Part shown: one piece after another, positions 8,544 to 18,284 of the stretch | Numbering within the stretch: the stretch's first letter is position 1 | Layout: every line of letters starts with the position of its first letter | Assembly: GCA_964367685.1 (NCBI GenBank) | Contig: CAYIYM010000012.1 | Location: forward strand, 1 to 63,360 | DNA: 63,360 nucleotides | Source of the DNA: CAUPWF01 sp964367685 | GTDB lineage: Bacteria; Bacillota; Clostridia; Lachnospirales; Lachnospiraceae | Reading direction: 5' to 3' | Made by a program: the position numbers and the translations under genes | Notes under the pieces: model-generated | Told to the model about the DNA's origin: nothing | The model's database searches: none | Seen by the model: only the letters and a program-made list of their open reading frames with translations

Positions 8544-9563
8544 ATGAAAACACTAAAAAATATAGTTCCAGGATTTGCAGTAGCACTTGTAATAGCGTTT
8601 GTTGCTACCCACATTGAGAACTTATTGCCAATTCATCTTATTGGAGGTTCTGTAATTGCGCTGTTTATTGGAATTGTTTTAAATCATTTTCTGGATGTAA
8701 GTAAAATACAACCAGGATTAAAATTCACATCTAAAAGGGTTTTGAAGTTTGCAATTATATTACTAGGAGCTTCACTAAGTATTAGTACGATTTTAACTGT
8801 AGGAAAGATTTCTCTAGCAGTAATGTTTTTTACATTATTGACTTGTTTCGGCGGCGGCTACTTTGTTGGGCGAGCATTGAAGTTAGATTGGAAATTATCC
8901 AACATGATTTCGGCAGGAACAGGAATCTGTGGAGGGTCAGCTATTGCGGCTATGGCACCTGTTATTGATGCTGAGGACACAGATATTGCATATGCTATGT
9001 CTGCAACTTTTTTATTTGATATGATAATGATTGTTCTCTTCCCGATTATGGGGATGGCATTGAACTTGTCAGATATGGCTTATGGATTGTGGGCAGGAAC
9101 AGCAGTAAATGATACATCAAGTGTAGTGGCAGCAGGATATGCTTATAGTGAAGCAGCGGGAGATTTTGCTACTATGGTTAAATTAACAAGAACGATATCT
9201 ATTATTCCAACTGTGGTAATTTTTGCATTGATTAATATAAAGATAAAGCAAAAGAAAGAAGCTGGAACGAAAGAGAAGTTAAGAGGAAAAATTAATTTTA
9301 TGACTTTATTCCCATGGTTTATCTTAGGTTTTGTTGGATTAGCAATTGTAAATAGTTTCGGAGTTATCCCGGTTGAAGCATCGGAAGCAGCAAAAGAATT
9401 AAGTAAATTTTTGATGGTTGCAGCATTGGCGGCAATTGGATTAAATACAAGTTTTAAGGATATGAAAAAATCTGGACCGGCACCAATGATTCACGGTTTT
9501 ATTATCTCGGCACTCGTTGTAATTGTAGCAATTACTGTAGAATGGGCGATGGGATTGGTCTAA
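8544..9563 (+). CDS. YeiH-family putative anion (sulfate/sulfite) exporter
   Basis: This 339-aa protein has about ten membrane segments. It shows the conserved GTGICGGSAIAAMAPVI motif (about 130-146) and the WAGTAVNDTSSVVAAGY motif characteristic of the YeiH (Cons_hypoth698) family. Homologues are annotated as putative sulfate exporters; the transported anion is not firmly established. GGAG lies 7 nt before the ATG. It is divergent from its likely LysR activator and ends in a strong terminator at 9628-9671, so it is a single-gene transcript. Confidence 0.88.
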   Translation: MKTLKNIVPGFAVALVIAFVATHIENLLPIHLIGGSVIALFIGIVLNHFLDVSKIQPGLKFTSKRVLKFAIILLGASLSISTILTVGKISLAVMFFTLLTCFGGGYFVGRALKLDWKLSNMISAGTGICGGSAIAAMAPVIDAEDTDIAYAMSATFLFDMIMIVLFPIMGMALNLSDMAYGLWAGTAVNDTSSVVAAGYAYSEAAGDFATMVKLTRTISIIPTVVIFALINIKIKQKKEAGTKEKLRGKINFMTLFPWFILGFVGLAIVNSFGVIPVEASEAAKELSKFLMVAALAAIGLNTSFKDMKKSGPAPMIHGFIISALVVIVAITVEWAMGLV

Positions 9564-9627
9564 AAATAGTAAATATGCACAAAATACGTTACGTGAATAC
9601 AAGTGTGCGCCATAGAAAGAATAATGT

Positions 9628-9671
9628 TCAACTTGTTTGTCCTTTACGGAAAAACAAGTTGATTTTTTTTT
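9628..9671 (+). terminator. Terminator of the YeiH-like gene
   Basis: An 11-bp perfect stem (TCAACTTGTTT at 9628-9638 with AAACAAGTTGA at 9652-9662) is followed by nine Ts. Confidence 0.92.
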
Positions 9672-9725
9672 GGAAATCGTTTATGATTAGACTAATTAGA
9701 AAACAATATAAGGAGTAGAGAAAGT

Positions 9726-10775
9726 ATGGATAAGATGTTAGCATTAGTAAAATCAAAGCCAGAACGAGGACTTTGGTTAGAAGAAGTAGAAGTTCCGAGT
9801 ACAGGGAAAAATGATATTAAGATTAAAATTCATAAGACATCAATTTGTGGAACAGATGTGCATATTTATGGTTGGAATGCATGGGCACAAAATACAATTC
9901 CAGTAGGGTTGACAGCTGGGCATGAGTATGTTGGCGAGGTAGTGGAAGTTGGCGAGAATGTAGAAGGATTCGTAATTGGTGAGATGGTTTCAGGTGAAGG
10001 CCATATCGTATGTGGAAAATGCCGTAACTGTTTAGCGGGACAGCAACACTTGTGTAGAGACACAGAAGGTGTTGGAGTAAATAGAAATGGTGCATTTGCA
10101 GAATATCTTGTAATACCTGCAAAGAATGCATGGAAATGTTCTCCAACAATTGATGAAGAATTGTATTCTTGTTTTGATCCTCTTGGAAATGCTGTACATA
10201 CAGCTCTATCTTTCAATATGATAGGAGAAGATGTATTAATCACAGGAGCAGGTCCAATTGGAATTATGGCAGCGGCAATTAGTAAGCATGTTGGAGCAAG
10301 ACATATTGTTATTACAGATATCAATGAATATCGTTTGAACCTTGCTCTTAAAATGGGAGCGACAAGAGCTGTTAATATTGCAAAAGAGAATCTACATGAT
10401 GTAATGGCTGAACTTCAAATGAAAGAAGGATTTGACGTTGGATTAGAGATGTCAGGTGTAGAAGCAGGCTTTAACGACATGGTAAATACTATGAAAAATG
10501 GTGGAAAAATTGCACTTCTTGGACTTCAAAAAGCAGATGCTAAGATCGATTGGAACAAAGTTATCTTCAATGGTTTAACAATCAAAGGTATCTATGGTCG
10601 TGAAATGTGGGAAACATGGTACAAGATGGACACTATGTTGCAAAGTGGATTGAAAATTGATGAGATTATTACGCATAGATTTGACATTAGAGACTTTGAA
10701 AAAGGATTTGATGTAATGTTTGGTGGGAACTCAGGAAAAGTTGTATTAGACTGGACAAAACTTCACGATAAATAG
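9726..10775 (+). CDS. tdh: L-threonine 3-dehydrogenase
   Basis: This 349-aa zinc alcohol-dehydrogenase-like enzyme oxidises L-threonine to 2-amino-3-ketobutyrate with NAD+. The catalytic zinc ligands are C41 (ICGTDVH) and H66/E67 (GHE). The structural zinc cluster is C96, C99, C102 and C110. The NAD-binding Rossmann motif is GAGPIG. The length matches the family. The kbl gene follows 18 bp after its stop, and together they convert threonine to glycine and acetyl-CoA. AAGGAG lies 10 nt before the ATG. The identification is firm because of both motifs and neighbour. Confidence 0.95.
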   Translation: MDKMLALVKSKPERGLWLEEVEVPSTGKNDIKIKIHKTSICGTDVHIYGWNAWAQNTIPVGLTAGHEYVGEVVEVGENVEGFVIGEMVSGEGHIVCGKCRNCLAGQQHLCRDTEGVGVNRNGAFAEYLVIPAKNAWKCSPTIDEELYSCFDPLGNAVHTALSFNMIGEDVLITGAGPIGIMAAAISKHVGARHIVITDINEYRLNLALKMGATRAVNIAKENLHDVMAELQMKEGFDVGLEMSGVEAGFNDMVNTMKNGGKIALLGLQKADAKIDWNKVIFNGLTIKGIYGREMWETWYKMDTMLQSGLKIDEIITHRFDIRDFEKGFDVMFGGNSGKVVLDWTKLHDK

Positions 10776-10793
10776 AAGATGAGGAGTAGAGAA

Positions 10794-11975
10794 ATGACAA
10801 AAAAGACTGATATTTTAAATATTTATACAACACAATTAGAAGAAATCAAAGAAGCTGGATTACTTAAAGGTGAAAGTCCGATTATTTCAAAACAAAATGC
10901 TAGAGTAACATTGGAAAATGGCAGAGAATTATTAAACATGTGTGCGAATAACTACTTAGGTTTGGCAGATAGTCAAAGATTAATCGATGCTGCAAAATCT
11001 GCGTATGACAATAGAGGTTATGGCCTAGCATCTGTTAGATTTATTTGCGGTACTCAAGACTTACATAAGCAATTAGAAGCGAAAGTTTCTTCATTTTTAG
11101 GAACAGATGATACTATCTTATATTCTTCTTGTTTTGATGCAAATGCAGGGTTGTTTGAAACAATTTTGTCAGCTGATGATGCAATTATCAGTGATGAATT
11201 GAATCATGCAAGCATCATCGATGGAGTAAGACTATGCAAGGCGAAGAGATTCCGTTATAAAAACAATAATATGGAAGATCTTAGAGCGCAACTTGTAGCA
11301 GCAGATGAGGCGGGTGCAAGAATCAAGCTAATCGCGACAGACGGAGTATTTTCAATGGATGGAATTATTGCTAACTTGCAAGGTGTTTGCGATTTAGCAG
11401 ATGAGTTCAATGCACTTGTTATGGTAGACGATAGCCATGCATCAGGCTTTGTTGGTGCCCATGGAAAAGGAACAACAGAGTATTGTGATGTAATGGGACG
11501 TGTGGATATTATCACAAGTACATTAGGAAAAGCTTTAGGTGGAGCATCGGGTGGTTTCACAAGTGGTCGTCAAGAAATTATTGATTTATTACGTCAAAGA
11601 AGTAGACCTTATTTATTTTCTAATACGCTAGCGCCTGCAATTGCAGCTGCGAGTATAGAAGTTGTAAATATGCTAGAAGAAGATAATAGCCTAGTGAAGC
11701 ATTTAGAAGAAATCACAGCATACTATCGTTCACAGATGAAAGATGCAGGTTTTGACATTATCGATGGGGTACATCCAATTGTTCCAGTAATGCTCTACGA
11801 TGAGAAGAAGGCAGCAGAAGTTGCAGGTAAGATGATGGAAAAAGGTGTGTATGTTGTAGCATTCTCGTTCCCAGTTGTTCCAAAAGGAAAAGCAAGAATA
11901 CGTACACAGGTAAGCGCGCTTCATACAAAAGAAGATATTGATTTTATTGTTAAATGCTTCAAAGAGTGTATTTAG
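10794..11975 (+). CDS. kbl: Glycine C-acetyltransferase (2-amino-3-ketobutyrate CoA ligase)
   Basis: This 393-aa PLP enzyme of the alpha-oxoamine synthase family cleaves 2-amino-3-ketobutyrate with CoA to glycine and acetyl-CoA. The PLP lysine is K246 in STLGKALGGASGG, and the cofactor-binding Asp/His are in VDDSHASGF. The ATG at 10794 follows GAGGAG by 7 nt. An ATG at 10779, immediately 5' of that site, is less likely. It is the second gene of the tdh-kbl operon, which ends at the 12009-12053 terminator. Confidence 0.95.
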   Translation: MTKKTDILNIYTTQLEEIKEAGLLKGESPIISKQNARVTLENGRELLNMCANNYLGLADSQRLIDAAKSAYDNRGYGLASVRFICGTQDLHKQLEAKVSSFLGTDDTILYSSCFDANAGLFETILSADDAIISDELNHASIIDGVRLCKAKRFRYKNNNMEDLRAQLVAADEAGARIKLIATDGVFSMDGIIANLQGVCDLADEFNALVMVDDSHASGFVGAHGKGTTEYCDVMGRVDIITSTLGKALGGASGGFTSGRQEIIDLLRQRSRPYLFSNTLAPAIAAASIEVVNMLEEDNSLVKHLEEITAYYRSQMKDAGFDIIDGVHPIVPVMLYDEKKAAEVAGKMMEKGVYVVAFSFPVVPKGKARIRTQVSALHTKEDIDFIVKCFKECI

Positions 11976-12008
11976 TGAACTAATAGTATATAATTTTAAT
12001 TAAATTTG

Positions 12009-12053
12009 AACCACTTTATGAATAATCTGGAGATTATCATGAAGTGGTTTTTA
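12009..12053 (+). terminator. Terminator of tdh-kbl
   Basis: AACCACTT (12009-12016) pairs with AAGTGGTT (12042-12049). The stem continues inward with one G-T pair and one bulge, and a T-rich tract follows. Confidence 0.85.
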
Positions 12054-12152
12054 TATCTTTAAAAATGGATGGAAATAGTAGAACAAGAAAAGTAAATATG
12101 ATATGATAGAAATTGATAATTATTGAAAGTGTTACAGTTGGGAGATATAATA

Positions 12153-12605
12153 ATGAAATGTCCATTTTGTGGGAAATTAGATACAAAAGTAATTGATTCG
12201 CGACCAGCGGATGAAGGCAGTACTATTCGAAGAAGACGTGTATGTGATGAATGTGGGAAGAGATTTACTACTTATGAGAAAATAGAAACAATCCCACTTG
12301 TTATCATTAAAAAGGATGATACACGAGAGCTTTATGATAGAGATAAGTTAGCGGCAGGCGTGATGAGAGCTTGTTATAAACGTCCAATTTCTGTTCAAGA
12401 AATCCAAAAAGCTGTTGGAGACATAGAAGAACAGATTTTTCAAATCGAAGAACGAGAGATTGCAAGTACTATTTTGGGAGAGATAGTAATGAATCGTTTG
12501 AAAGAGTTGGACCCAGTAGCATATGTTAGATTTGCTTCAGTATATCGTGAGTTTAAAGATGTGAATACTTTTATGGAAGAGTTAAGAAAAGTGTTGGAGA
12601 AATAA
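12153..12605 (+). CDS. nrdR: Transcriptional repressor NrdR
   Basis: This 150-aa regulator senses ATP/dATP and represses ribonucleotide reductase genes. It has an N-terminal zinc ribbon (C3, C6, C31, C34: CPFCGK then CDECGKRF), the DSRPADEGSTIRRRR DNA-contact strand, and an ATP-cone domain (about 49-139). The start is MKCPFCG, because that N-terminus is invariant in the family and GGGAG lies upstream; an earlier in-frame ATG would add ten codons. It is immediately adjacent to truA: its stop codon is followed directly by the next ATG. Confidence 0.95.
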   Translation: MKCPFCGKLDTKVIDSRPADEGSTIRRRRVCDECGKRFTTYEKIETIPLVIIKKDDTRELYDRDKLAAGVMRACYKRPISVQEIQKAVGDIEEQIFQIEEREIASTILGEIVMNRLKELDPVAYVRFASVYREFKDVNTFMEELRKVLEK

Positions 12606-13343
12606 ATGCGAAATTATAAAATGATTTTATCTTATGATGGTAGTAATTATAAGGGCTGGCAGAGATTAGCGAATGAACCGTTGACAATACAAGGTATCAT
12701 AGAAAAAGCCATTAGCAATAGAGTGGGTTACGATGTTACCATCGATGGATCAGGACGTACCGATGCAGGTGTACATGCAAAGGGACAGGTCGCTAATGTG
12801 AAATTGTCTGGGCTTGTAGAGTTAGAAGAATTTCAGAAAGACTTAAATGATTTGTTACCAAAAGATATCCAAATAAATGCAGTAGAACTTGTGAAGAATG
12901 GATTTCATAGTAGGTTAAATGCCAAGGGGAAATTCTATTCATATTCTATTGACTTGCGAGAAAAGCCTTGTGTATTTACTAGAAAGTACACATATCACTT
13001 TGGACAAAATATTGATATAGAGAGAATGAAGCAGGCGTCTACTTATTTAGTTGGGACCCATGATTTTTCGGCATTTTGTGACAAGAAAGACGAGAAATCA
13101 GCAATTCGCACAATACATGGAATCAATTTTGTGATGAAGAGAGATCAGTTGATTTTAGAATATTTTGGAAATGGTTTTCTAAATCACATGGTACGTATTG
13201 TGACAGGAACATTGCTTGAAGTTGGAAGTAATCAGAAGGAAGTAAATCAAGTGAAATCCATTTTAGAAAGTCGGGTACGTGCAAATGCTGGATTTGCTGC
13301 GCCGGCGAGAGGACTTTGTCTTGAAGAAGTATATTATACCTAG
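12606..13343 (+). CDS. truA: tRNA pseudouridine(38-40) synthase
   Basis: This 245-aa enzyme converts uridines at positions 38-40 of the tRNA anticodon arm to pseudouridine. The catalytic Asp is D53 in GSGRTDAGVHA. The start YKMILSYDGSNYKGWQ and late NHMVRIVTGTLLEVG are TruA signatures. The ATG directly follows the nrdR stop, and GGAG in the end of nrdR provides the ribosome site, so translation is coupled. A terminator at 13369-13454 closes the two-gene operon. Confidence 0.95.
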   Translation: MRNYKMILSYDGSNYKGWQRLANEPLTIQGIIEKAISNRVGYDVTIDGSGRTDAGVHAKGQVANVKLSGLVELEEFQKDLNDLLPKDIQINAVELVKNGFHSRLNAKGKFYSYSIDLREKPCVFTRKYTYHFGQNIDIERMKQASTYLVGTHDFSAFCDKKDEKSAIRTIHGINFVMKRDQLILEYFGNGFLNHMVRIVTGTLLEVGSNQKEVNQVKSILESRVRANAGFAAPARGLCLEEVYYT

Positions 13344-13368
13344 AAGAATAGGAACGGTAAAAGTAAAT

Positions 13369-13454
13369 AAAAACAGATTTAATTAGAATATGGAATAAGA
13401 ACACATCTCGATTTGGGAATGTCTTAGGAAATAATCAGGTTAAGTCTGTTTTTT
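13369..13454 (+). terminator. Terminator of nrdR-truA
   Basis: AAAACAGATTTAA (13370-13382) pairs with TTAAGTCTGTTTT (13440-13452), with one T-G pair, across a long partly structured loop, followed by further Ts. The long loop makes it less canonical, but arms and T-tract are clear. Confidence 0.65.
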
Positions 13455-13607
13455 GTTCTAGTTCCAATGGATTACAACAAAAAAATTCATAGGGTTTAAT
13501 TAATTTGGATGCATTCTAAGGCAGAGTGGGTTATAATCAAGGATAGCTTGAAAAAAGAGAAAATGGTAGAAAGTAGAAAATAATAAATAGAAAAATGGAG
13601 GCAGGGT

Positions 13608-14363
13608 ATGAAATTAATATCATGGAATGTAAATGGAATTAGAGCATGTGTAGGAAAAAACTTTATGGAATTTTTTAATGATGTCGATGCAGATGTCTTT
13701 TGTATACAGGAATCGAAAATGCAGGAAGGACAATTGGTTTTAGAATTAGAAGGTTATCATCAATATTGGAATTATGCTGTGAAGAAGGGGTATTCTGGGA
13801 CTGCAATTTTTACCAAGCAAGAACCAATTTCAGTAAGTTATGGGTTGGGAATAGAAGAACATGATCAAGAAGGGCGTATTATCACAATTGAGTTGGAGCA
13901 TTACTATGTAGTTACTGTATACACTCCGAATTCACAAGGAGAGCTTGCAAGACTTCCTTATAGAATGACTTGGGATGATGCGTTTTTAGGGTATCTAAAG
14001 AAATTAGAGGAAAAGAAGCCTGTTATCTTCTGTGGAGATTTGAATGTTGCCCATCAAGACATTGATTTGAAGAATCCAAAATCAAATCGAAAAAATGCAG
14101 GTTTTACAGATGAAGAGAGAGGTAAATTTACAGACCTATTGGATGCGGGATTTATCGATACTTTCCGATATTTTTATCCGGACTTAGAAGGTGCCTATTC
14201 ATGGTGGTCTTATAGATTTAGTGCAAGAGCTAAGAATGCGGGATGGAGAATTGATTATTTTGGAGTGTCAGAAAGTTTGAAATCAAAACTACAAGGTGCA
14301 AAAATTCATTCAGATATTCTTGGTTCAGATCATTGCCCTGTTGAATTGACAGTGGAGAATTAG
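13608..14363 (+). CDS. xth: Exodeoxyribonuclease III / AP endonuclease
   Basis: This 251-aa Mg-dependent nuclease belongs to the ExoIII/APE family, which cuts DNA at abasic sites in base excision repair. Motifs are KLISWNVNGIRA (2-13), the catalytic Glu in CIQESK (about 33-38), GDLNVAHQDIDL (Asp/Asn pair) and the terminal SDHCPV with the catalytic Asp-His. The length and motif spacing match the Bacillus ExoA/APE1 branch. GGAGG lies 8 nt upstream. It appears to be a single-gene unit. Confidence 0.93.
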   Translation: MKLISWNVNGIRACVGKNFMEFFNDVDADVFCIQESKMQEGQLVLELEGYHQYWNYAVKKGYSGTAIFTKQEPISVSYGLGIEEHDQEGRIITIELEHYYVVTVYTPNSQGELARLPYRMTWDDAFLGYLKKLEEKKPVIFCGDLNVAHQDIDLKNPKSNRKNAGFTDEERGKFTDLLDAGFIDTFRYFYPDLEGAYSWWSYRFSARAKNAGWRIDYFGVSESLKSKLQGAKIHSDILGSDHCPVELTVEN

Positions 14364-14478
14364 AGGGAATCACAGATCAGTGAATAAGGTAGATGTTTTA
14401 ATATTAATGTGATATAATAATTAATTGGAATATTTTATGTAAATAATAGATAAACTATAGAAAATAAGAGGGGAACAG

Positions 14479-17400
14479 ATGTTATCAAATTTTAGTGTAA
14501 AAAAACCATACACAGTCATTGTAGCTGTAGTACTTGCGTTAATTCTTGGAGTGGTATCATTTACAAGCATGACGGTAGATTTATTGCCAGATATTAATTT
14601 GCCGTATGCAGTTATTGTGACGACTTATCCAGGGGCAAATCCAGAAATGGTGGAAGCAGTAGTAACTAGACCGGTGGAGCAGTCTATGGCGACCGTAAGT
14701 AATATTTCAAATATTACGTCTACTTCAAGTGAAAATGCATCAACAGTAGTACTTGAATTTACGCAAACTGCGAATATGGATTCGGTCACACTAGAAATGC
14801 GTGAAAAAATAGATCAGATCAAAGGTTATTGGCCAGACGAAGTTGCCAATCCAATGATTATGAAAATTAATCCCAATATGATGCCGATTATGGCTGTTGC
14901 AATTGGTTCAGATAACCAAGAAGTAACAGAGGTGAGTACTTGGGTTGAAGACGAAGTACTACCTAGCCTAGAAAGTGTAGAGGGAGTTGCATCGGTTACA
15001 GCTACAGGAACAGTAGAGCAAACAGTAGAAATCTTAATCAATGCTGATAAGATAGATGCACAAAACGAAGAAGTGAAGGATGCACTTGCAGGAACGTTCG
15101 AGGAGGCAGAAGGGGAACTTAATGATGCAGAAAGTGAAATTGTAAGCGGTCAAAATCAGTTGGATTCTGGCGCAAATGAATTAGTGAAGCAAAAAGCAGC
15201 TTTAGATGCAGCGCTGTTGGAGTTAGAAGCAAAAGAAGCAGAATTAGAATCGGAATATGAAGCGGCAATTAAAGCGGCTGAAGATGGCGCAGTTCAAGCG
15301 CTAGATGCAATACCAGAAATTCAAATGCTAAAAGAAACAATGGATACTATGGAAGCGAGAATTGCAGAAATAGGCCAACTAATTGCAGAACTATCTGTCG
15401 ATAGTGAGGGGAATGCAGCAGAAATCGAAGCACTAGTTACGGAAGGTGCAACATTGGGTGCACAGCTTTTAGGAATGCAGACAGAATATAATAATGCAAT
15501 AGAAGAAGCCAAGACAAAAGCAAGGGAAGCGGTGGATGCGCAATTCGCTACAATTCGTGAAGGCCTGAAAGAGGGCAAAGCAGAACTTGAAAAAGGCAAG
15601 AGTGCAATGGATGCTGCAACCATACAGGCTACCATTGAAATTGCAGCTGGAAAAGCAGGTCTTTCAATTGCGAAACAAGAAATTGAAGCGGGACAAAAAC
15701 AATTAGAAGAATCGAAGGAAACAGCCCTTGAAGGTGCCGATGTTGAGAAGATGATTACGGCTGAGATGATCAATGGAATTTTAACAGCGCAGAATTTTTC
15801 AATGCCAGCAGGCTATTTAGAGGAAGGTAAGACAACCTATTTAGTAAGAATAGGAGATAAATTTGAGAGCTTAGAAGACATTCAAAATATGCCTTTATTT
15901 GACATGGGGATTGATGGATTGGATACAATCCTTCTTTCTGATGTTGCTGAGGTATCTTACACGTCGAATGCAGATGAAGTATATGCCCGCGTAAATGGAG
16001 AGCCTGGGGTTATGTTGAATATTCAAAAGCAAACTGGTTATTCGACAGGTGATGTTAGTAAGAGTGTAACGGAGCGATTAGAAGAAATTCGCAAGGAGAA
16101 TAAAGATGCGGAAGTAGCAGTACTTATGGATCAAGGCGATTATATTGATTTGATTCTTAATTCTGTATTGCAGAATATGATTTATGGATCTATTTTAGCG
16201 ATTCTTATATTAATGGTATTTTTAAGAAGTATCCAATCAACAATTGTAATTGGTGTATCAATTCCAATTAGTATTATTGTTGCATTGGTATTAATGTATT
16301 TTAGTGATATTAGTCTAAATATTATTTCGTTATCAGGGTTAGCCCTTGGAATTGGAATGCTTGTAGATAACTCCATCGTAGTTATTGAGAATATTTATCG
16401 AATGCGAAATGAAGAGAAAGCAAGTATTACCGAGGCGGCCATTAAGGGCGCGCAGCAAGTTGCAGGTGCAATCATGGCATCTACATTAACTACGGTCTGC
16501 GTATTTTTACCGATTGTTTTTATTGAAGGAATTACAAGACAGTTATTTGTAGATATGGGATTGACAATCGCATACTCCTTATTGGCAAGTTTAGTAGTAG
16601 CGTTAACAGTTGTTCCAGTAATGCTTTCGGGAATGTTGAAAAAAGATGAAATGAAAGAAAGTAAAATATTCTATAAGTTACAAGATGGATATGGAGCGAT
16701 ATTAGAGAGAACACTAAAATTAAAAGTGTTAGTCATTGTGGGTGCATTTGTACTATTAGGACTAAGTGCATTTTTAGCATTGAAAAATGGTTTTCTATTT
16801 ATGCCAGAGATGGAGAGTACGCAGATAACAATGACACTTACAACCGAGAAGGGCACAGAGCTAGCAGAAACGAGTGCAGAAGCTGATAAATATATGAAAG
16901 AAATTGAAGATATTAGCGATATTGAATCCATTGGTGCAATGTTAAGTAGTGGGAATGCAATGGGTATGTCTTCAGGCGGAAGTACGAATAAAGTGGATTT
17001 TTATGCCATTTTAGGAACAGAAAGAACTATGAGCAACGAAGAATTACAAAAAGAACTGGAGAAGCTAGCAGAAAATATTAATGGAGAAATCTCGATTAAT
17101 ATGTCAACAATGGACATGTCTGCACTTGGAAGTTCGGGAGTAGTTGTTCAAATCAAAGGAAAAGAACTTGATACCTTGCAGACGGTAGCAGAAGATATGG
17201 CAGTTATTGTAGAAGGGGTGGATGGAACAAAAGATGTATCCAATGGAATGGAAGAATCAGATGAAGAGATGCGTGTTGTCGTAGATAAGGAAAAGGCAGC
17301 AGAAAAAGGATTAACAGTTGCACAAGTATTCCAAGAAATAAATGGGGAATTAGCAGAAACAACATCGATTTCCACTTTGTCAACAGATAGTCAAGATTTT

Positions 17401-18261
17401 CCAATTAATGTAGTGGATGCTAAGCAAAAATCTCTTACACGTGAAGATATTCAAACGTTTACAATCACTGTGGACAAGAAAGATGGAACTACAGAAGATG
17501 TAAAGTTATCAGATATAGCTACATTTGAATCGGCAAGTGGTCTACAATCGATTAATCGAGATAGCCAAACTAGAACAATCAGTGTGACAGCCGGAATTGA
17601 AGATGGAAGCAATATCAGTTTAGTTGCAGAAGATGTTGAAAAAGCAATAGAAAAATACGATATGCCTGAAGGGTATACTTATGAAATGGTAGGGGAAGAT
17701 GAGACCATTATGGAATCTGTAGTGGAACTTATGAAAATGCTTGGATTGGCGGTTGTGTTTATGTATTTAATCATGGTGGCACAATTCCAGTCATTACGTT
17801 CACCATTTATCATAATGTTTACAGTACCACTTGCATTTACAGGGGGATTATTCGCACTTTGGATTACTAATAAAGAAGTAAGTACCATTGCATTGATTGG
17901 ATTTGTAATGTTATCGGGAATTATTGTTAATAATGGTATCGTGTTAGTTGACTATACAAATCAATTAATCGAAGCTGGAGTGGAAAAACGAGTGGCATTG
18001 ATTCAAGCAGGGAAAACTAGATTACGTTCGATAATTATGACGGCTTTAACCACAATCCTTGGATTATCAACCATGGCCATTGGAATTGGAATGGGATCAG
18101 ACATGGTTCAGCCAATGGCGATAGTAACTGTCGGAGGTCTGTTATATGGAACAGTGCTAACCTTATTTGTTGTTCCGTGTATCTATGATATGTTCCATGG
18201 AAAAGAAAGAAAATTGCCTACTGTAAAGAAGAAAGAGCAAGACAATGTGGAAACTGAATAG
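14479..18261 (+). CDS. RND efflux permease with coiled-coil insertion
   Basis: This 1260-aa member of the hydrophobe/amphiphile RND family (SwrC/AcrB-like) has an N-terminal membrane helix, large extracellular loops and two six-helix bundles (about 565-720 and 1085-1240). The first pore-domain motif, PDINLPYAVIVTTYPGANP, is typical. Gram-positive homologues are usually about 1050 aa. The excess comes from a helical, Ala/Glu/Lys/Gln-rich heptad-like stretch at about 195-420, placed where AcrB has its docking-domain loop. No membrane fusion protein gene is adjacent. The alarmone hydrolase gene starts 23 bp downstream. Proton-driven export of amphiphilic compounds is the family role; the substrate is unknown. 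Confidence 0.92.
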   Translation: MLSNFSVKKPYTVIVAVVLALILGVVSFTSMTVDLLPDINLPYAVIVTTYPGANPEMVEAVVTRPVEQSMATVSNISNITSTSSENASTVVLEFTQTANMDSVTLEMREKIDQIKGYWPDEVANPMIMKINPNMMPIMAVAIGSDNQEVTEVSTWVEDEVLPSLESVEGVASVTATGTVEQTVEILINADKIDAQNEEVKDALAGTFEEAEGELNDAESEIVSGQNQLDSGANELVKQKAALDAALLELEAKEAELESEYEAAIKAAEDGAVQALDAIPEIQMLKETMDTMEARIAEIGQLIAELSVDSEGNAAEIEALVTEGATLGAQLLGMQTEYNNAIEEAKTKAREAVDAQFATIREGLKEGKAELEKGKSAMDAATIQATIEIAAGKAGLSIAKQEIEAGQKQLEESKETALEGADVEKMITAEMINGILTAQNFSMPAGYLEEGKTTYLVRIGDKFESLEDIQNMPLFDMGIDGLDTILLSDVAEVSYTSNADEVYARVNGEPGVMLNIQKQTGYSTGDVSKSVTERLEEIRKENKDAEVAVLMDQGDYIDLILNSVLQNMIYGSILAILILMVFLRSIQSTIVIGVSIPISIIVALVLMYFSDISLNIISLSGLALGIGMLVDNSIVVIENIYRMRNEEKASITEAAIKGAQQVAGAIMASTLTTVCVFLPIVFIEGITRQLFVDMGLTIAYSLLASLVVALTVVPVMLSGMLKKDEMKESKIFYKLQDGYGAILERTLKLKVLVIVGAFVLLGLSAFLALKNGFLFMPEMESTQITMTLTTEKGTELAETSAEADKYMKEIEDISDIESIGAMLSSGNAMGMSSGGSTNKVDFYAILGTERTMSNEELQKELEKLAENINGEISINMSTMDMSALGSSGVVVQIKGKELDTLQTVAEDMAVIVEGVDGTKDVSNGMEESDEEMRVVVDKEKAAEKGLTVAQVFQEINGELAETTSISTLSTDSQDFPINVVDAKQKSLTREDIQTFTITVDKKDGTTEDVKLSDIATFESASGLQSINRDSQTRTISVTAGIEDGSNISLVAEDVEKAIEKYDMPEGYTYEMVGEDETIMESVVELMKMLGLAVVFMYLIMVAQFQSLRSPFIIMFTVPLAFTGGLFALWITNKEVSTIALIGFVMLSGIIVNNGIVLVDYTNQLIEAGVEKRVALIQAGKTRLRSIIMTALTTILGLSTMAIGIGMGSDMVQPMAIVTVGGLLYGTVLTLFVVPCIYDMFHGKERKLPTVKKKEQDNVETE

Positions 18262-18284
18262 TTAAATACAAAGGAGTATTCAAA

